This document shows, piece after piece, positions 1-11,413 of a DNA stretch of 64,000 nt. Below the pieces are notes generated by a model that searched no databases, was not told where the DNA came from, and saw only the letters and a list, made by a program, of their open reading frames with translations. Source of the DNA: Chlorobaculum thiosulfatiphilum (GTDB lineage: Bacteria > Bacteroidota > Chlorobiia > Chlorobiales > Chlorobiaceae). A program made the translations under genes and the position numbers. The stretch spans positions 1-64,000 of the forward strand of contig NZ_VDCH01000004.1 in NCBI RefSeq assembly GCF_006265165.1, given 5' to 3'. The stretch's first letter is position 1, and every line of letters starts with the position of its first letter.

Positions 1-78
1 CCCCCCCCCCCCCCCCCGCCCGGGCGCCCCCCCCAACCCACAACACCCCCCTCTTTCACCCCCCCCCCGACTTCCATC
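1..78. repeat. C-rich low-complexity sequence at the window edge
   Basis: The first 17 bases are all C, and further C runs follow to about base 70, with almost no G or T. This is unlike the rest of the window. It reads as low-quality sequence at a contig end rather than a biological element. Nothing in bases 1-146 can be assigned to a gene. Confidence 0.7.
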
Positions 79-146
79 TCCCGGCCCCTCTTCCTGCTCC
101 CTCCGGCGCCGGCGCAATTTCTCATTCAACGATGTAACCGACTTTT

Positions 147-803
147 ATGATCGAGGCGATTCTTTGGGATAACGATGGGGTGCTGGTGGACAGCGAGTCG
201 CTCTTTTTTGAGATGACGCGGAGTTTTTTTGCCGAAGCGGGGTTGCAGGTCGATGCGGAGTACTGGGGCGTCGAGTACCTCGGTAACGCCAAGCACAGCT
301 ACCAGATCGCCGGGGAACTCGGTCTCGCGCCGGAGCTGATTGGCCCGCTGCTCGACCGGCGCAACGAGGCGTTCGTCCAGCGCCTGCGCTCGCCGGTGCC
401 GCTGATGCCGAAGGTGCGCGAAACCATCGAGGCGCTTTCGGGCAACGTGCGGCTCGCCATCGTGACGGGCAGTCCGCGCGACAAGGTGATGCTGATGCAC
501 GCGGCGCACGGCCTGCTCGACCACTTCGAGGTGATCATCACCGATGACGAAATCACCCATGCCAAACCCCATCCGGAGCCGTACCTCAAGGCGATGGAGC
601 TGCTTGGCGTCGAGCCGGAGCGGTGCCTGGCCGTCGAGGATTCGCGGCGCGGACTCGATTCGGCGGTGGCCGCCGGGCTGCGGTGCATCGCGGTGCCCAA
701 CGCGCTGACGCGGATCCAGCGCTTCGAGCGGGCTTTCGCGGTCGAGGCGGATGCTTCGGGCGTACTGAAGCACGTCAGCGCGACGCGCCAGCCAAGGCGA
801 TGA
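147..803 (+). CDS. HAD-superfamily hydrolase (phosphatase/phosphoglucomutase-like)
   Basis: This 218-aa protein has the full set of haloacid dehalogenase motifs. Motif I is DNDGVLVDS at residues 8-16, with the nucleophile Asp and the acid/base Asp two residues later. Motif II is the VTGS segment near residue 107. Motif III is the Lys of KPHPEPY, and motif IV is VEDSRRG near residue 161. The helical cap inserted after motif I is the type seen in beta-phosphoglucomutase, phosphoglycolate phosphatase and sugar-phosphatase relatives. The substrate cannot be told from sequence. The ATG used places motif I at the usual distance from the N-terminus. The gene stands alone, facing the histidine kinase gene tail to tail. 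A soluble cytoplasmic enzyme is expected. Confidence 0.85.
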   Translation: MIEAILWDNDGVLVDSESLFFEMTRSFFAEAGLQVDAEYWGVEYLGNAKHSYQIAGELGLAPELIGPLLDRRNEAFVQRLRSPVPLMPKVRETIEALSGNVRLAIVTGSPRDKVMLMHAAHGLLDHFEVIITDDEITHAKPHPEPYLKAMELLGVEPERCLAVEDSRRGLDSAVAAGLRCIAVPNALTRIQRFERAFAVEADASGVLKHVSATRQPRR

Positions 804-872
804 AGCGACGGTAAATATCGCCGGAGCCTCTCTTTTCATCCAAATCCAAATTGTCCTCGTCCTCGATACCCT

Positions 873-2525
873 TCAGGCCGGATTCAGTACGCGGTCGATT
901 GTTTCTGTGAAGTCGCTGATGCTGAAAGGTTTCTGGATAAAGTTCATCTCATGCTCTTCCGCCCAGCTCCGGGCGAATGGTTCCGGCGCGTGGGCCGACA
1001 TGAACAGGAGCTTCATCGAAGGGTTCCGCTGTTTGAGCAGACGGCTCATCTCCATGCCGTTCATATCCGGAAGCATGATGTCCGCCACCAGCAGATCGAG
1101 AGCGCGGGCGCATTCGTTGGCGATTTGCAGGCACTCCGCGGCGTCTTTGGCGACAAGAACCGTGCAGTCGCGGCTTTCGAGAATATCCTGGATCAGCGTG
1201 AGGATGAACGGTTCGCCGTCAGCCACCAGGATCGTCTCCGCTGCATTCGGCGCGGCCTTCGTTTTTTCGGCAGCGCCATCGTTCGCGTGGCGCTCGTCAT
1301 GGTGCAGCGGGAGGTAAACCGTGAAAGCCGTGCCTTTGCCCGGCTCCGAATGGCACTCGATGCGCCCCTTGTTCTGCATCACGATGCCATAAACCGTTGA
1401 CAGCCCCAGCCCGGTGCCTTTGCCGACCTCCTTGGTGCTGAAGAATGGCTCGTAAATATGGGGCAGCGCGGAGGCTTCGATGCCGCTGCCGTTGTCGGAG
1501 ACCGAGAGTTTCACGTACGCTCCCGGCGCCAATTCCGGGCGGCCGATGACGCAATCGGCTTGTGCGAGCCGGACGGTTTGGCACCCGATCCGGATGCGTC
1601 CGCTGCCGGTGATGGCGTCGCGCGCGTTGACGAGCAGGTTGGAGAGAATCTGGTCGAGCTGCATCGGGTCGAGCTTCACCTGAACCGGTTCGCCGTGCGG
1701 GTTCCATTCGATCCGGATGTTGTTGCCGATAAGACTCCGGTGCAAATGGATGCACTCCGAAACCGCCTCGTTCAACTCGAACACTTTCGGCGTCGCCGTC
1801 TGCTTTCTTGCGAACGCGAGCAACTGCCGGGTCATCTCCGCCGAACGGAGCGCGAGCTTGTGAATGTCAGTGATGTTCGAAACGGCTGGACTGGCGGGGT
1901 CGAGCTTTTCGATCGCCAGTCCGGTGTTGCCGATGATGGCCGCCAGGGTGTTGTTGAAGTCGTGCGCGATGCCTCCGGCAAGTTGGCCGACCAGCTCCAT
2001 TTTCTGGAACTGCAAGAGCTGCTCCTGAAGCTTTTGCTGCTGCGCTTCAGCCTCTTTGAGTTCGGTAATTTCCGTCACGACCGCCACCACGCAGGGTTCT
2101 CCCTCGATGACCGCCCGTTTGCCCCGGAACGTCGCCCATTTGTAGGGCGGCCCGCTTTTGTGGTACATTCTGAACTCGCCGCTCTCTTCGGTATCGAAAT
2201 CGATGATGTCGCGAGCTTTCCTGGTCATTTCGGGCAGATCATCGGGATGCACCCGCTTCAGCGGATCGATGCCGGGCATCTCATGGTCGGAAAGGCCGTT
2301 GATGGAGTCGCGCGAAAAGCGGTTCCAGCCGACGAGGCGCATTCTCGCATCGATGATGATGACCGAAGCCGGAATGGCGTCGTACAGTTCGGTGACTGCG
2401 GCCAGAGTGTTGTAAGTCGTCGTGCCGTAATCTGTTATGGCGTCCGAAGAGGCATGGGGATCCGAAGACAGAAATTTGTCGAAAGGAAGGGGTTGCGGAG
2501 TTGATTTGCGCAGGTTTCCAGGCAT
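873..2525 (-). CDS. PAS-domain hybrid sensor histidine kinase with C-terminal receiver
   Basis: This 550-aa protein has no obvious membrane segment, so it is probably a cytoplasmic sensor. A PAS domain with a PAC-like end covers about residues 44-155. A short coiled coil follows (155-178), then the HisKA-type dimerisation domain with phospho-acceptor His188 in GGIAHDFNN. The HATPase domain (about 285-412) has the N box NLLVNARDA, the G1 box SDNGSGIE and the G2 box GKGTGLGLS. A receiver domain fills residues 431-550, with phosphorylation site Asp482 (ADIMLPDMNG) and Lys532. Its first acidic pair reads DGE instead of the usual DDE. The layout resembles NtrB-like hybrid kinases that pass phosphate to a separate partner. 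No response regulator lies next to it, so the signal and output are unknown. Confidence 0.88.
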   Translation of the reverse strand: MPGNLRKSTPQPLPFDKFLSSDPHASSDAITDYGTTTYNTLAAVTELYDAIPASVIIIDARMRLVGWNRFSRDSINGLSDHEMPGIDPLKRVHPDDLPEMTRKARDIIDFDTEESGEFRMYHKSGPPYKWATFRGKRAVIEGEPCVVAVVTEITELKEAEAQQQKLQEQLLQFQKMELVGQLAGGIAHDFNNTLAAIIGNTGLAIEKLDPASPAVSNITDIHKLALRSAEMTRQLLAFARKQTATPKVFELNEAVSECIHLHRSLIGNNIRIEWNPHGEPVQVKLDPMQLDQILSNLLVNARDAITGSGRIRIGCQTVRLAQADCVIGRPELAPGAYVKLSVSDNGSGIEASALPHIYEPFFSTKEVGKGTGLGLSTVYGIVMQNKGRIECHSEPGKGTAFTVYLPLHHDERHANDGAAEKTKAAPNAAETILVADGEPFILTLIQDILESRDCTVLVAKDAAECLQIANECARALDLLVADIMLPDMNGMEMSRLLKQRNPSMKLLFMSAHAPEPFARSWAEEHEMNFIQKPFSISDFTETIDRVLNPA

Positions 2526-2830
2526 GGAGATAGTTTCGCGCCAATGCTTGATAAAATGGTTGCCATCGGGGCGTGGTTATGGCCATTTCCCGATGCGTCT
2601 CTGAACGTATTGTTCGTGAATAACAAGCGTAATATATATTTTTTTATAACAATTTATATAGAATGTTTATAACAACAGTGCTGTTTTTGGTTGGCTGATG
2701 CCGTATTTGTGATCCGGGCGTGAAGCCGTATCGCACACTTGATTGCCGGAGTTTGCGCTTCGGGTTATATCCCCGAAAAAGGTTTTATTTTGTGTTCTTC
2801 TATCATCAACCCTTTATCTTTTCTCCCCTT
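2526..2830. promoter_or_regulatory. AT-rich divergent intergenic region
   Basis: The 305 bases between the divergent histidine kinase and MFS genes include a strongly AT-rich tract at about 2628-2690. Promoters for both genes must lie here. I do not see a convincing -35/-10 pair, riboswitch or small gene. Confidence 0.35.
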
Positions 2831-4072
2831 ATGCAGGATTCATCCCGCGCAAATCTTCGCGCCGTTTTCAGCTTGCCGGTCATTGTGGCCGCGCTTGGTT
2901 ATTTCGTCGATATTTACGACCTCGTGCTCTTCAGCATCGTGCGCGTACCGAGCCTCAAGGCGTTCGGTTTGCAGGGGCAGGAGCTGATCGATTACGGCGT
3001 TTATCTGCTCAACATGCAGATGATCGGGATGCTTCTCGGGGGTATTTTGTGGGGTTGGCTGGGCGATGTGAAGGGGCGGCTGAAGATTATGTTCGGCTCG
3101 ATCCTGATCTATTCGCTGGCCAACTTCGCCAACGGTTTCGCCACCTCGCTGGAGGCCTACGCCGTGCTGCGCTTCATCGCGGGTGTCGGGCTGGCCGGCG
3201 AGCTGGGGGCGGGCATTACGCTGGTTTCGGAGATTCTGCACACCAAGGTGCGCGGCTACGGCACCATGCTCGTCGCCTCGATTGGCGTGACCGGCGCGAT
3301 TCTGGCCAACGCGGTGGCGACGCACTACGACTGGCGCACGGCCTTTTTCATTGGCGGCGCGCTTGGTCTGGTGCTGCTGGTGGCGCGGTTCAAGGTCTCC
3401 GAATCGGGGATGTTCCAGACGATGGAGAACAAGGCGGCGGTCAGCAAGGGCAACCTCTTGGCGCTCTTCACCAGCCGCGACCGCTTTTTCCGTTACCTCA
3501 ACTCGATTCTCATCGGCGTACCGATCTGGTTCGTGGTGGGCGTACTGATCACCTTCTCGCCGGAGTTCGCCACGGCGCTAGGCATCAAAGGCGCGGTGTC
3601 GGCGGGCAACGCCGTGATGTTCTGCTACCTCGGCCTGGTCTTCGGCGACCTGAGTAGCGGCTTGCTCAGCCAGGTGCTGCAAAGCCGCAAGAAGGCGGTG
3701 CTGGTGTTCCTCGTGCTGAACATCGTCTCCATCGCGCTCTATTTCATGCAGCGCGACGCGACGCCGACGTTCTTCTACTGGGTCTCGTTCGCCCTCGGAT
3801 TTTCCGGCGGCTACTGGGCGATTTTCGTGACCGTCGCCGCCGAACAGTTCGGCACCAACCTGCGAGCCACGGTAGCCACCACCGTGCCGAACCTCGTGCG
3901 CGGCATGGTGGTGCCGATCACGATGCTCTTCCAGTTCACGCGCGGCCACTTCGGCCTCGAAACCGGCGCGATCATCGTCGGCGCGATCTGCATGGTCGCA
4001 GCGTTCGTTTCGCTCGCCGCGCTGGAGGAGACGTTTCACAAGGATCTCGATTATTTCGAAGAGTTTATGTGA
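2831..4072 (+). CDS. Major facilitator superfamily transporter
   Basis: The protein is about 413 aa and very hydrophobic, consistent with 12 transmembrane helices in the inner membrane. The loop after helix 2 carries the MFS motif A variant GWLGDVKGRLK, and a Gly-rich segment (GELGAGITLVSE) matches helix 4 of the metabolite:H+ symporter and sugar-porter groups. I chose the ATG at 2831 because the reading frame extends 37 codons further upstream, but those codons encode an Arg/Phe-rich stretch unlike an MFS N-terminus. No clear Shine-Dalgarno sequence precedes either start. The substrate is unknown; organic acids or sugars are typical for these subgroups. The gene is monocistronic. Confidence 0.85.
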   Translation: MQDSSRANLRAVFSLPVIVAALGYFVDIYDLVLFSIVRVPSLKAFGLQGQELIDYGVYLLNMQMIGMLLGGILWGWLGDVKGRLKIMFGSILIYSLANFANGFATSLEAYAVLRFIAGVGLAGELGAGITLVSEILHTKVRGYGTMLVASIGVTGAILANAVATHYDWRTAFFIGGALGLVLLVARFKVSESGMFQTMENKAAVSKGNLLALFTSRDRFFRYLNSILIGVPIWFVVGVLITFSPEFATALGIKGAVSAGNAVMFCYLGLVFGDLSSGLLSQVLQSRKKAVLVFLVLNIVSIALYFMQRDATPTFFYWVSFALGFSGGYWAIFVTVAAEQFGTNLRATVATTVPNLVRGMVVPITMLFQFTRGHFGLETGAIIVGAICMVAAFVSLAALEETFHKDLDYFEEFM

Positions 4073-4118
4073 GTTAGGGGGAATAGGTTGGATTGGTTGG
4101 ATCAGTCGGATGGAACTT

Positions 4119-4148
4119 CGCCTCGGCGCGGATGGTCGGGGCGAGGCG
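4119..4148. other. Inverted repeat downstream of the MFS gene
   Basis: CGCCTCG at 4119-4125 pairs exactly with CGAGGCG at 4142-4148 around a GC-rich loop. There is no T run after it, so it is a weak terminator candidate for the transporter gene. It could equally be one of the small dispersed palindromes of this genome. Confidence 0.35.
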
Positions 4149-4285
4149 TGAGGTGGTGAAGGGTGAGTAAAAATCTCTGGATTTTGGTAGATTAATTTTT
4201 AATCAGTTCTATCATAGGCTGTGAACACAAAGGTTTGATATTGAATTAAGTAACTGTATCTGAAGTAAAATGTAATAGTGACGTA

Positions 4286-5761
4286 GTGGCTAATAACTTC
4301 AAGAGTGACGATAGCTTCCTGAGAAAACTCGCTGTTGGTGCCGCTGGCACAAATGCAACGATCAACCGCTTGATAGAGATGGGATTCAATCCCATAGAAC
4401 TTGAGCGCGGTTCTACAGGTTTCAAAATCTGGAAAAAGATCAAGATCAAGCGAGTGCGGGTCCCTGATATTTTGTGTTTGAACACAGGCATACGGTTCGA
4501 GTCTCGTGGAAAGACAAAGCTTGAAATATCAATGTCTCATTCGCTCAATGACCCGAAGCGGGCTTGGGATGCGGGTATGCGTGACGATGATCTAGTTTCA
4601 ATCGTTGTCTTCGAGCAAAACGACGATTCCCCAATAGAGCTGAAACAAGTCTCACCTGTTCACTTCGTCAGCGTTAGAGAAATGCGGCAGGCATTCGCCG
4701 CAGGACAGGTATCCATCACTCAACCGAAGGGGGTTGAGGAAGGTTCTGAAATTCGGGTGATGTGGACATGCGCTGCGGCGAACCAGCGGTCAGTTGTTCA
4801 AGCCGTGGAACCGAGAAGAATCAGCCTGACTCCTATTTCAATGATGCGGCGACAATTCATTCAGTTAAGCCGTAGCAAAGGCAAGATAGCCTTGCTGCCA
4901 CAGATCGAAGTCGGTGAAACAGTCGAGGCCAATCAGATAGTCGCAGCAGTCGTTCCTGTGAACACCTCGATCCAGTGCCCTGTGTCGGTCGGCGAAGCCT
5001 ATTTCGTCGATAAGCTCGTGAGTGTCAACCTGAGCGAACGGTATGCCGCAGCAAAAGCGTTGCGGTACAGAGGCTACACGACCGCTAAACCGATTCTCGA
5101 ATCAAGAATGACTGATATCGAAGAAGATATTTACGTCCAGCTTGAGGCTGCGGCTGCGCTTGCAGCATATGATGACCCGAATGGCTGGGCATTCATTGAA
5201 AACAAGTTGCGTAGTTCTGCCATGATGGTTCCACTTGAAACACAGCTTGAAACAGTCATCGTTGCATCCGAAATACCCAAGAGCCGGAGCGAACAGCTAT
5301 TAATCCAAGTTTTGCGGGACTCGCAACGTGAGGATGAACTGCGCGCTGGAGCTGCATGGGCGCTTGGCCAATTCGTCACCACGACTTCTGCAACTGCACT
5401 TGTTGAGACATTCAACTCAAGCCCTTTGGAGATCAAGGTTGAAGCTGCACGCGCACTGCTACGGATTGCTGAACCACAAATTCCTCACTTGATGGATCTC
5501 CTGAAAAGTAGCGACCCCGCCAAGCGCGATGGCCTCTCATGGGTGCTTGCTCGAACTGGCAAATTCAATCCTTTAGACATTGTTGTTGGAGCTGATGAGA
5601 ACCTTAGAAAATGGATGAGCTACATCGTTGGCTATGGTAAAGAAAAGTTCGTTCATGGCGATGTCGAGGCAATCTGTGAGGCTGATTCAGAAGTTTATTT
5701 TGCCGCGAGTGTGTTGTGGCAGATTTTGGCAAGCTGGGTAAACGACCTGAAGGAGTATTGA
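4286..5761 (+). CDS. HEAT-repeat protein with possible nuclease-like N-terminus, putative restriction partner
   Basis: This 491-aa protein starts at GTG 4286, the first usable start of the frame. Residues 1-140 form an alpha/beta module with Pro60-Asp61 followed by a strand ending ESRGK (72-76) and then LEISMS. This arrangement recalls the PD-(D/E)XK nuclease core but is not a canonical ExK. From about residue 250 to the end, Ala/Leu-rich helical pairs (YVQLEAAAALAAYDD, ELRAGAAWALGQF, IKVEAARALLRIAE) are HEAT-like repeats. One base separates its stop from the methyltransferase start, so the two are co-transcribed and probably translationally coupled. From that context I infer the restriction arm of a type II system; the family alone does not prove nuclease activity. 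GC content is visibly lower than in the flanking housekeeping genes, suggesting horizontal transfer. Confidence 0.6.
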   Translation: MANNFKSDDSFLRKLAVGAAGTNATINRLIEMGFNPIELERGSTGFKIWKKIKIKRVRVPDILCLNTGIRFESRGKTKLEISMSHSLNDPKRAWDAGMRDDDLVSIVVFEQNDDSPIELKQVSPVHFVSVREMRQAFAAGQVSITQPKGVEEGSEIRVMWTCAAANQRSVVQAVEPRRISLTPISMMRRQFIQLSRSKGKIALLPQIEVGETVEANQIVAAVVPVNTSIQCPVSVGEAYFVDKLVSVNLSERYAAAKALRYRGYTTAKPILESRMTDIEEDIYVQLEAAAALAAYDDPNGWAFIENKLRSSAMMVPLETQLETVIVASEIPKSRSEQLLIQVLRDSQREDELRAGAAWALGQFVTTTSATALVETFNSSPLEIKVEAARALLRIAEPQIPHLMDLLKSSDPAKRDGLSWVLARTGKFNPLDIVVGADENLRKWMSYIVGYGKEKFVHGDVEAICEADSEVYFAASVLWQILASWVNDLKEY

Positions 5762-5762
5762 T

Positions 5763-6809
5763 ATGCAAAGCAAGTCGCTTTACCACACTACCAAAGGTCA
5801 GGCCTATGTCGGAGATTCGCTTCAACTTCTCGCAGAGTTACCCGATGCCAGCATTGATTTAGTCATGACATCACCACCGTTCGCGCTTAGGCGTCAGAAA
5901 ACCTATGGCAATGTTGAAGAAGCGGAGTACGTGCAATGGATTAAACCATTTGGTCAAGAGGTTTTCCGAGTTCTCAAGGAAAGAGGGAGCTTCGTTCTCG
6001 ACTTAGGTGGTGCATACCGTTCAGGGATGCCATCTCGCTCCCTATATAACTTCCGCGTACTTATGGCTTTTTGCGACGAGATTGGGTTTCACTTAGCCGA
6101 AGATTTCTACTGGTTCAATCCGGCGAAACTGCCGTCACCAATTGAATGGGTAAACAAACGAAAAATTAGGGCAAAGGATTCCGTCAATACTGTATGGTGG
6201 TTTAGTAAGACTGATTCTCCGAAAGCTGACGTTCGAAATGTACTGGCTCCGTATTCTGATCGGATGAAAAAGTTGATCAAGGATCCTGAGAGTTTCTACA
6301 CGCCGAAAAAACGGCCTTCAGGCCATGACATTGGTGCTGGATTTGGCAAGGATAATGGAGGTGCAATTCCTTCCAACCTTCTTTCTATACCTAATACCGA
6401 CAGTAATTCAAGCTATCTCCGGCTTTGCAAAGAACTCGGACTTGAACGCCATCCGGCTCGATTTCCCTCAGAACTTCCTGCGTTTTTTATCAAAATGCTG
6501 ACTGACGAGGGGGATGTTGTGCTCGACATCTTTGGCGGGTCAAATACAACCGGATTTATCGCTGAATCTCTAAAGAGAAAGTGGCTGACTTTTGAAATGA
6601 ACCAGGAATATCTTGTCACATCGGTATTTCGATTCCTTGAGGGGCACAGTTCTGACAGCGTTAAACGTGTATTTGACAAGCTGAACAACAGTTATGCCAG
6701 CTTTTTTATTGGCGAGACAGACTGCGCATTAGAGTCTGCAAAAAAAGTTACGCATAGGGACAACTTATTGGGGCAAACATCCTTATTCTTTTCTGGAACT
6801 GATAATTAA
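5763..6809 (+). CDS. Site-specific DNA methyltransferase, N4-cytosine type (M.PvuII-like)
   Basis: This 348-aa protein is an AdoMet-dependent DNA methylase of the N-4/N-6 family. The catalytic motif IV is TSPPF at residues 36-40, followed by ALRRQKTYGN. The TSPP(F/Y) form is characteristic of N4-cytosine enzymes such as M.PvuII. The AdoMet-binding motif I, DIFGGSNTTG, lies near residue 257, after motif IV, which is the beta-class circular order. The ribosome binding site AAGGAG sits inside the end of the upstream gene, and only one base separates the two genes. It should protect host DNA against the restriction activity inferred for the HEAT-repeat partner. The recognition sequence cannot be read from the protein. 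Confidence 0.85.
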   Translation: MQSKSLYHTTKGQAYVGDSLQLLAELPDASIDLVMTSPPFALRRQKTYGNVEEAEYVQWIKPFGQEVFRVLKERGSFVLDLGGAYRSGMPSRSLYNFRVLMAFCDEIGFHLAEDFYWFNPAKLPSPIEWVNKRKIRAKDSVNTVWWFSKTDSPKADVRNVLAPYSDRMKKLIKDPESFYTPKKRPSGHDIGAGFGKDNGGAIPSNLLSIPNTDSNSSYLRLCKELGLERHPARFPSELPAFFIKMLTDEGDVVLDIFGGSNTTGFIAESLKRKWLTFEMNQEYLVTSVFRFLEGHSSDSVKRVFDKLNNSYASFFIGETDCALESAKKVTHRDNLLGQTSLFFSGTDN

Positions 6810-6896
6810 GAAATAGCTCTTTTTATCCAAAAAGCCTTACTTCGTTGATCTCAAACATAGGAAATCCCCTCGCTATAGATGTCTTCTCAAGAAACT

Positions 6897-6924
6897 ACGA
6901 CTGCGAGCCGAAGCTCGTAGTCGT
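6897..6924. terminator. Hairpin between convergent genes
   Basis: ACGACTGCGAGC (6897-6908) pairs with GCTCGTAGTCGT (6913-6924) at 11 of 12 positions around a CGAA tetraloop. It lies between the methyltransferase gene and the small broken gene on the other strand, so it could end transcription from both sides. The T run is weak on either strand. Confidence 0.5.
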
Positions 6925-6964
6925 TTGTGTCATTATTCAATCAATCGCTCTCAATTTCCAGTCA

Positions 6965-7222
6965 TCATCGTTTCCACGTGGCTGCAACAGTGTTGATCTC
7001 TTTGAGATCGAATTTCTCAACAATCGTGGCAGCGACGTTCGGGGCAAGGAATTCGGACGTGAAATAAGCAAGACACAGAGCCAACCTCACTTCTTCGCTA
7101 TTCCCTACACCCAATAAACTAGCGAATGCCTATTCGGACTTGGTCGAGAAATTGTTCATCAGCAGTAGCTGACGGCGTTCAACGGATACAAGTAGTGCAA
7201 ATACCTGTGCATTGTCATGCAT
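6965..7222 (-). pseudogene. Small gene interrupted by an in-frame amber codon
   Basis: On the minus strand, starting at ATG 7222 (a G-rich stretch lies just upstream), 30 codons read through to a TAG at 7130-7132. The same frame then continues without interruption for 54 more codons to the stop at 6965-6967. The downstream part is protein-like, with amphipathic segments such as NSEEVRLALCLAYF and NVAATIVEKFDLKEIN. The start lies 17 bases after the stop of the DUF1003 gene in the same direction. I do not recognise the family. It could be a gene killed by one point mutation, a sequencing error, or two short genes. Confidence 0.45.
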
Positions 7223-7239
7223 GAATCTGTCCCCCCGGC

Positions 7240-7941
7240 CTACTTCTTCTCCCGCAACTCATTTATCAGCTCCATCTGAATCTCCTGAATTTCAACCAAA
7301 CGTTCCCATTGCTTTGAGAGCAGGTGATCGACTTTTTGGTGGAGTTGGCGGATTTCGAGTTCCGCCTTCAGGTTCACCTTGTAGTCATAAATCGCTCGCT
7401 GGCGGTCGCGGTCTTCCTGGCGGTTCTGGCTCATCATGATCACCGGGGCCTGGAGGGCGGCCAGCGTCGAGAGGACGAGGTTGAGCAGAATGAACGGATA
7501 GGGGTCGAACGGTTTGGCGAAGAGCGCCAGCAGGTTCACGCCTATCCAGAGCGCGATGAATACGCCGAAGATGATGATGAACTTCCAGCTTCCGCCGAAA
7601 CTGGCGATGATATCGGCCATGCGCTGGCCAAGCGTCAGTTTTTTTTCGAAATCGATTTCCGGGTTTGCCGCCAGAAGCTCATGTTTCCTGAGTCCCTCGA
7701 TCACCTCCTTGTCCAGCTCGGTCAGCTCGCCCTTCTCCTCTTCGAGCAGCGATTCGACATAGCGGTGCTGGAAGAGCTGCAAGTCGTCCATGCAGATCCA
7801 GCCATCCTCGTTCCAGCTTCCGGTTTTTTTCTGGATGATCTTCGAGACGGCGGGCCGCACGATCATCGCCCGCCGCAGCTCCGAGCGCTTTTTCGTTCCG
7901 CAAATCTGGCATTCGGGCGTATGCGTTTCGGTAGCGGTCAT
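7240..7941 (-). CDS. DUF1003 membrane protein
   Basis: This 233-aa protein begins MTATETHTPECQICGTKK, an N-terminal CxxC pair that could bind metal. I chose the ATG at 7941 because the longer reading frame upstream overlaps uvrA and is not protein-like. The centre (about residues 105-165) carries the DUF1003 pattern: GQRMADIIASFGGSW, a transmembrane helix, a Pro/Phe-rich turn (FDPYPFILLN), and a second transmembrane helix ending QNRQEDRDR. A charged C-terminal coiled coil follows (about 180-233). DUF1003 proteins are inner-membrane proteins of unknown function. The gene lies 29 bases after uvrA on the same strand and is probably co-transcribed with it. Confidence 0.8.
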   Translation of the reverse strand: MTATETHTPECQICGTKKRSELRRAMIVRPAVSKIIQKKTGSWNEDGWICMDDLQLFQHRYVESLLEEEKGELTELDKEVIEGLRKHELLAANPEIDFEKKLTLGQRMADIIASFGGSWKFIIIFGVFIALWIGVNLLALFAKPFDPYPFILLNLVLSTLAALQAPVIMMSQNRQEDRDRQRAIYDYKVNLKAELEIRQLHQKVDHLLSKQWERLVEIQEIQMELINELREKK

Positions 7942-7970
7942 GATGGTCTGGCGTTGATGGTTTTCGGCGC

Positions 7971-10826
<2,856 letters not shown>

Positions 10827-11026
10827 TCGCGGTGTTATGGTGAACCTCTGAAATTCCTGTACCTCAATCTATCAATGTTCCTTGAAACGGCAACGGTCAA
10901 GAGGCGGTTCGTCGCTTTCAACCGCCGCGGATTCAATAAGGTTTCGTGACTGCGAAAAAAGTGTGAAAATATCGTGAACGCAAATTTGCCCGCAGTTACC
11001 AGTGCTTCGCGCAAACAGGAGAGCTG

Positions 11027-11298
11027 ATGATCACGGATCACGCGCCATCAGAAGACGGAGCATGGCAGGCCGAATCAGGTGCGCCAACTCTTGGTCGCCA
11101 ATTTTTAGCAGACCATCGCGACGTGGGGGGGAGTCAAATGTACTGCATCAGAGGAAGAATTATGACGTATTGCGGCCTGATGAGACCTTGACGGATGCTG
11201 CTTGGATTGATCAGTACGCAGCAGTCTCCGTCTGTCATGAAATCCGGCTCAAGAAAGGACAAGAGCAGGTGCAGGCTTTGATTTTAGGGCGCCTCTAA
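11027..11298 (+). pseudogene. Frameshifted small gene with a G7 tract
   Basis: ATG 11027 has a good ribosome binding site (AGGAG five bases upstream) and opens a frame that reaches a run of seven G (11125-11131) and stops soon after. One extra G in the run would join it to a second frame that reads cleanly through NYDVLRPDETLTDAAWIDQY and AVSVCHEIRLKKGQEQ to the stop at 11296-11298, giving about 90 aa. The stop codon lies inside the inverted repeat that follows, so the gene may also be truncated there. I do not recognise the family. The indel may be a mutation, a sequencing error, or a slippage-prone switch. Confidence 0.4.
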
Positions 11299-11413
11299 AA
11301 ACTTATTGCGCGTTCCGATTACCGCGTCGGGCGGTGTACGAAATTCTCACGCACTTCATGTCCGCTCCGTCCGTCTTGCTCTCGAACGGCTCATGACACT
11401 TTTTAGAGGCGCC
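11288..11413. repeat. Inverted-repeat element with 14-bp perfect ends
   Basis: GGCGCCTCTAAAAA at 11288-11301 is repeated in inverted orientation as TTTTTAGAGGCGCC at 11400-11413, with 98 bases between. No transposase is encoded inside. A related but shorter and less perfect element lies at 35102-35174. It looks like a small non-autonomous palindromic element (MITE-like). It provides the stop codon of the preceding broken gene. Confidence 0.55.

Noticed and set aside
6845-7117. Plus-strand 90-codon frame after the methyltransferase gene
   Set aside because: It is antisense to the amber-interrupted small gene on the minus strand, which has better codon pattern and a start next to its operon partner.
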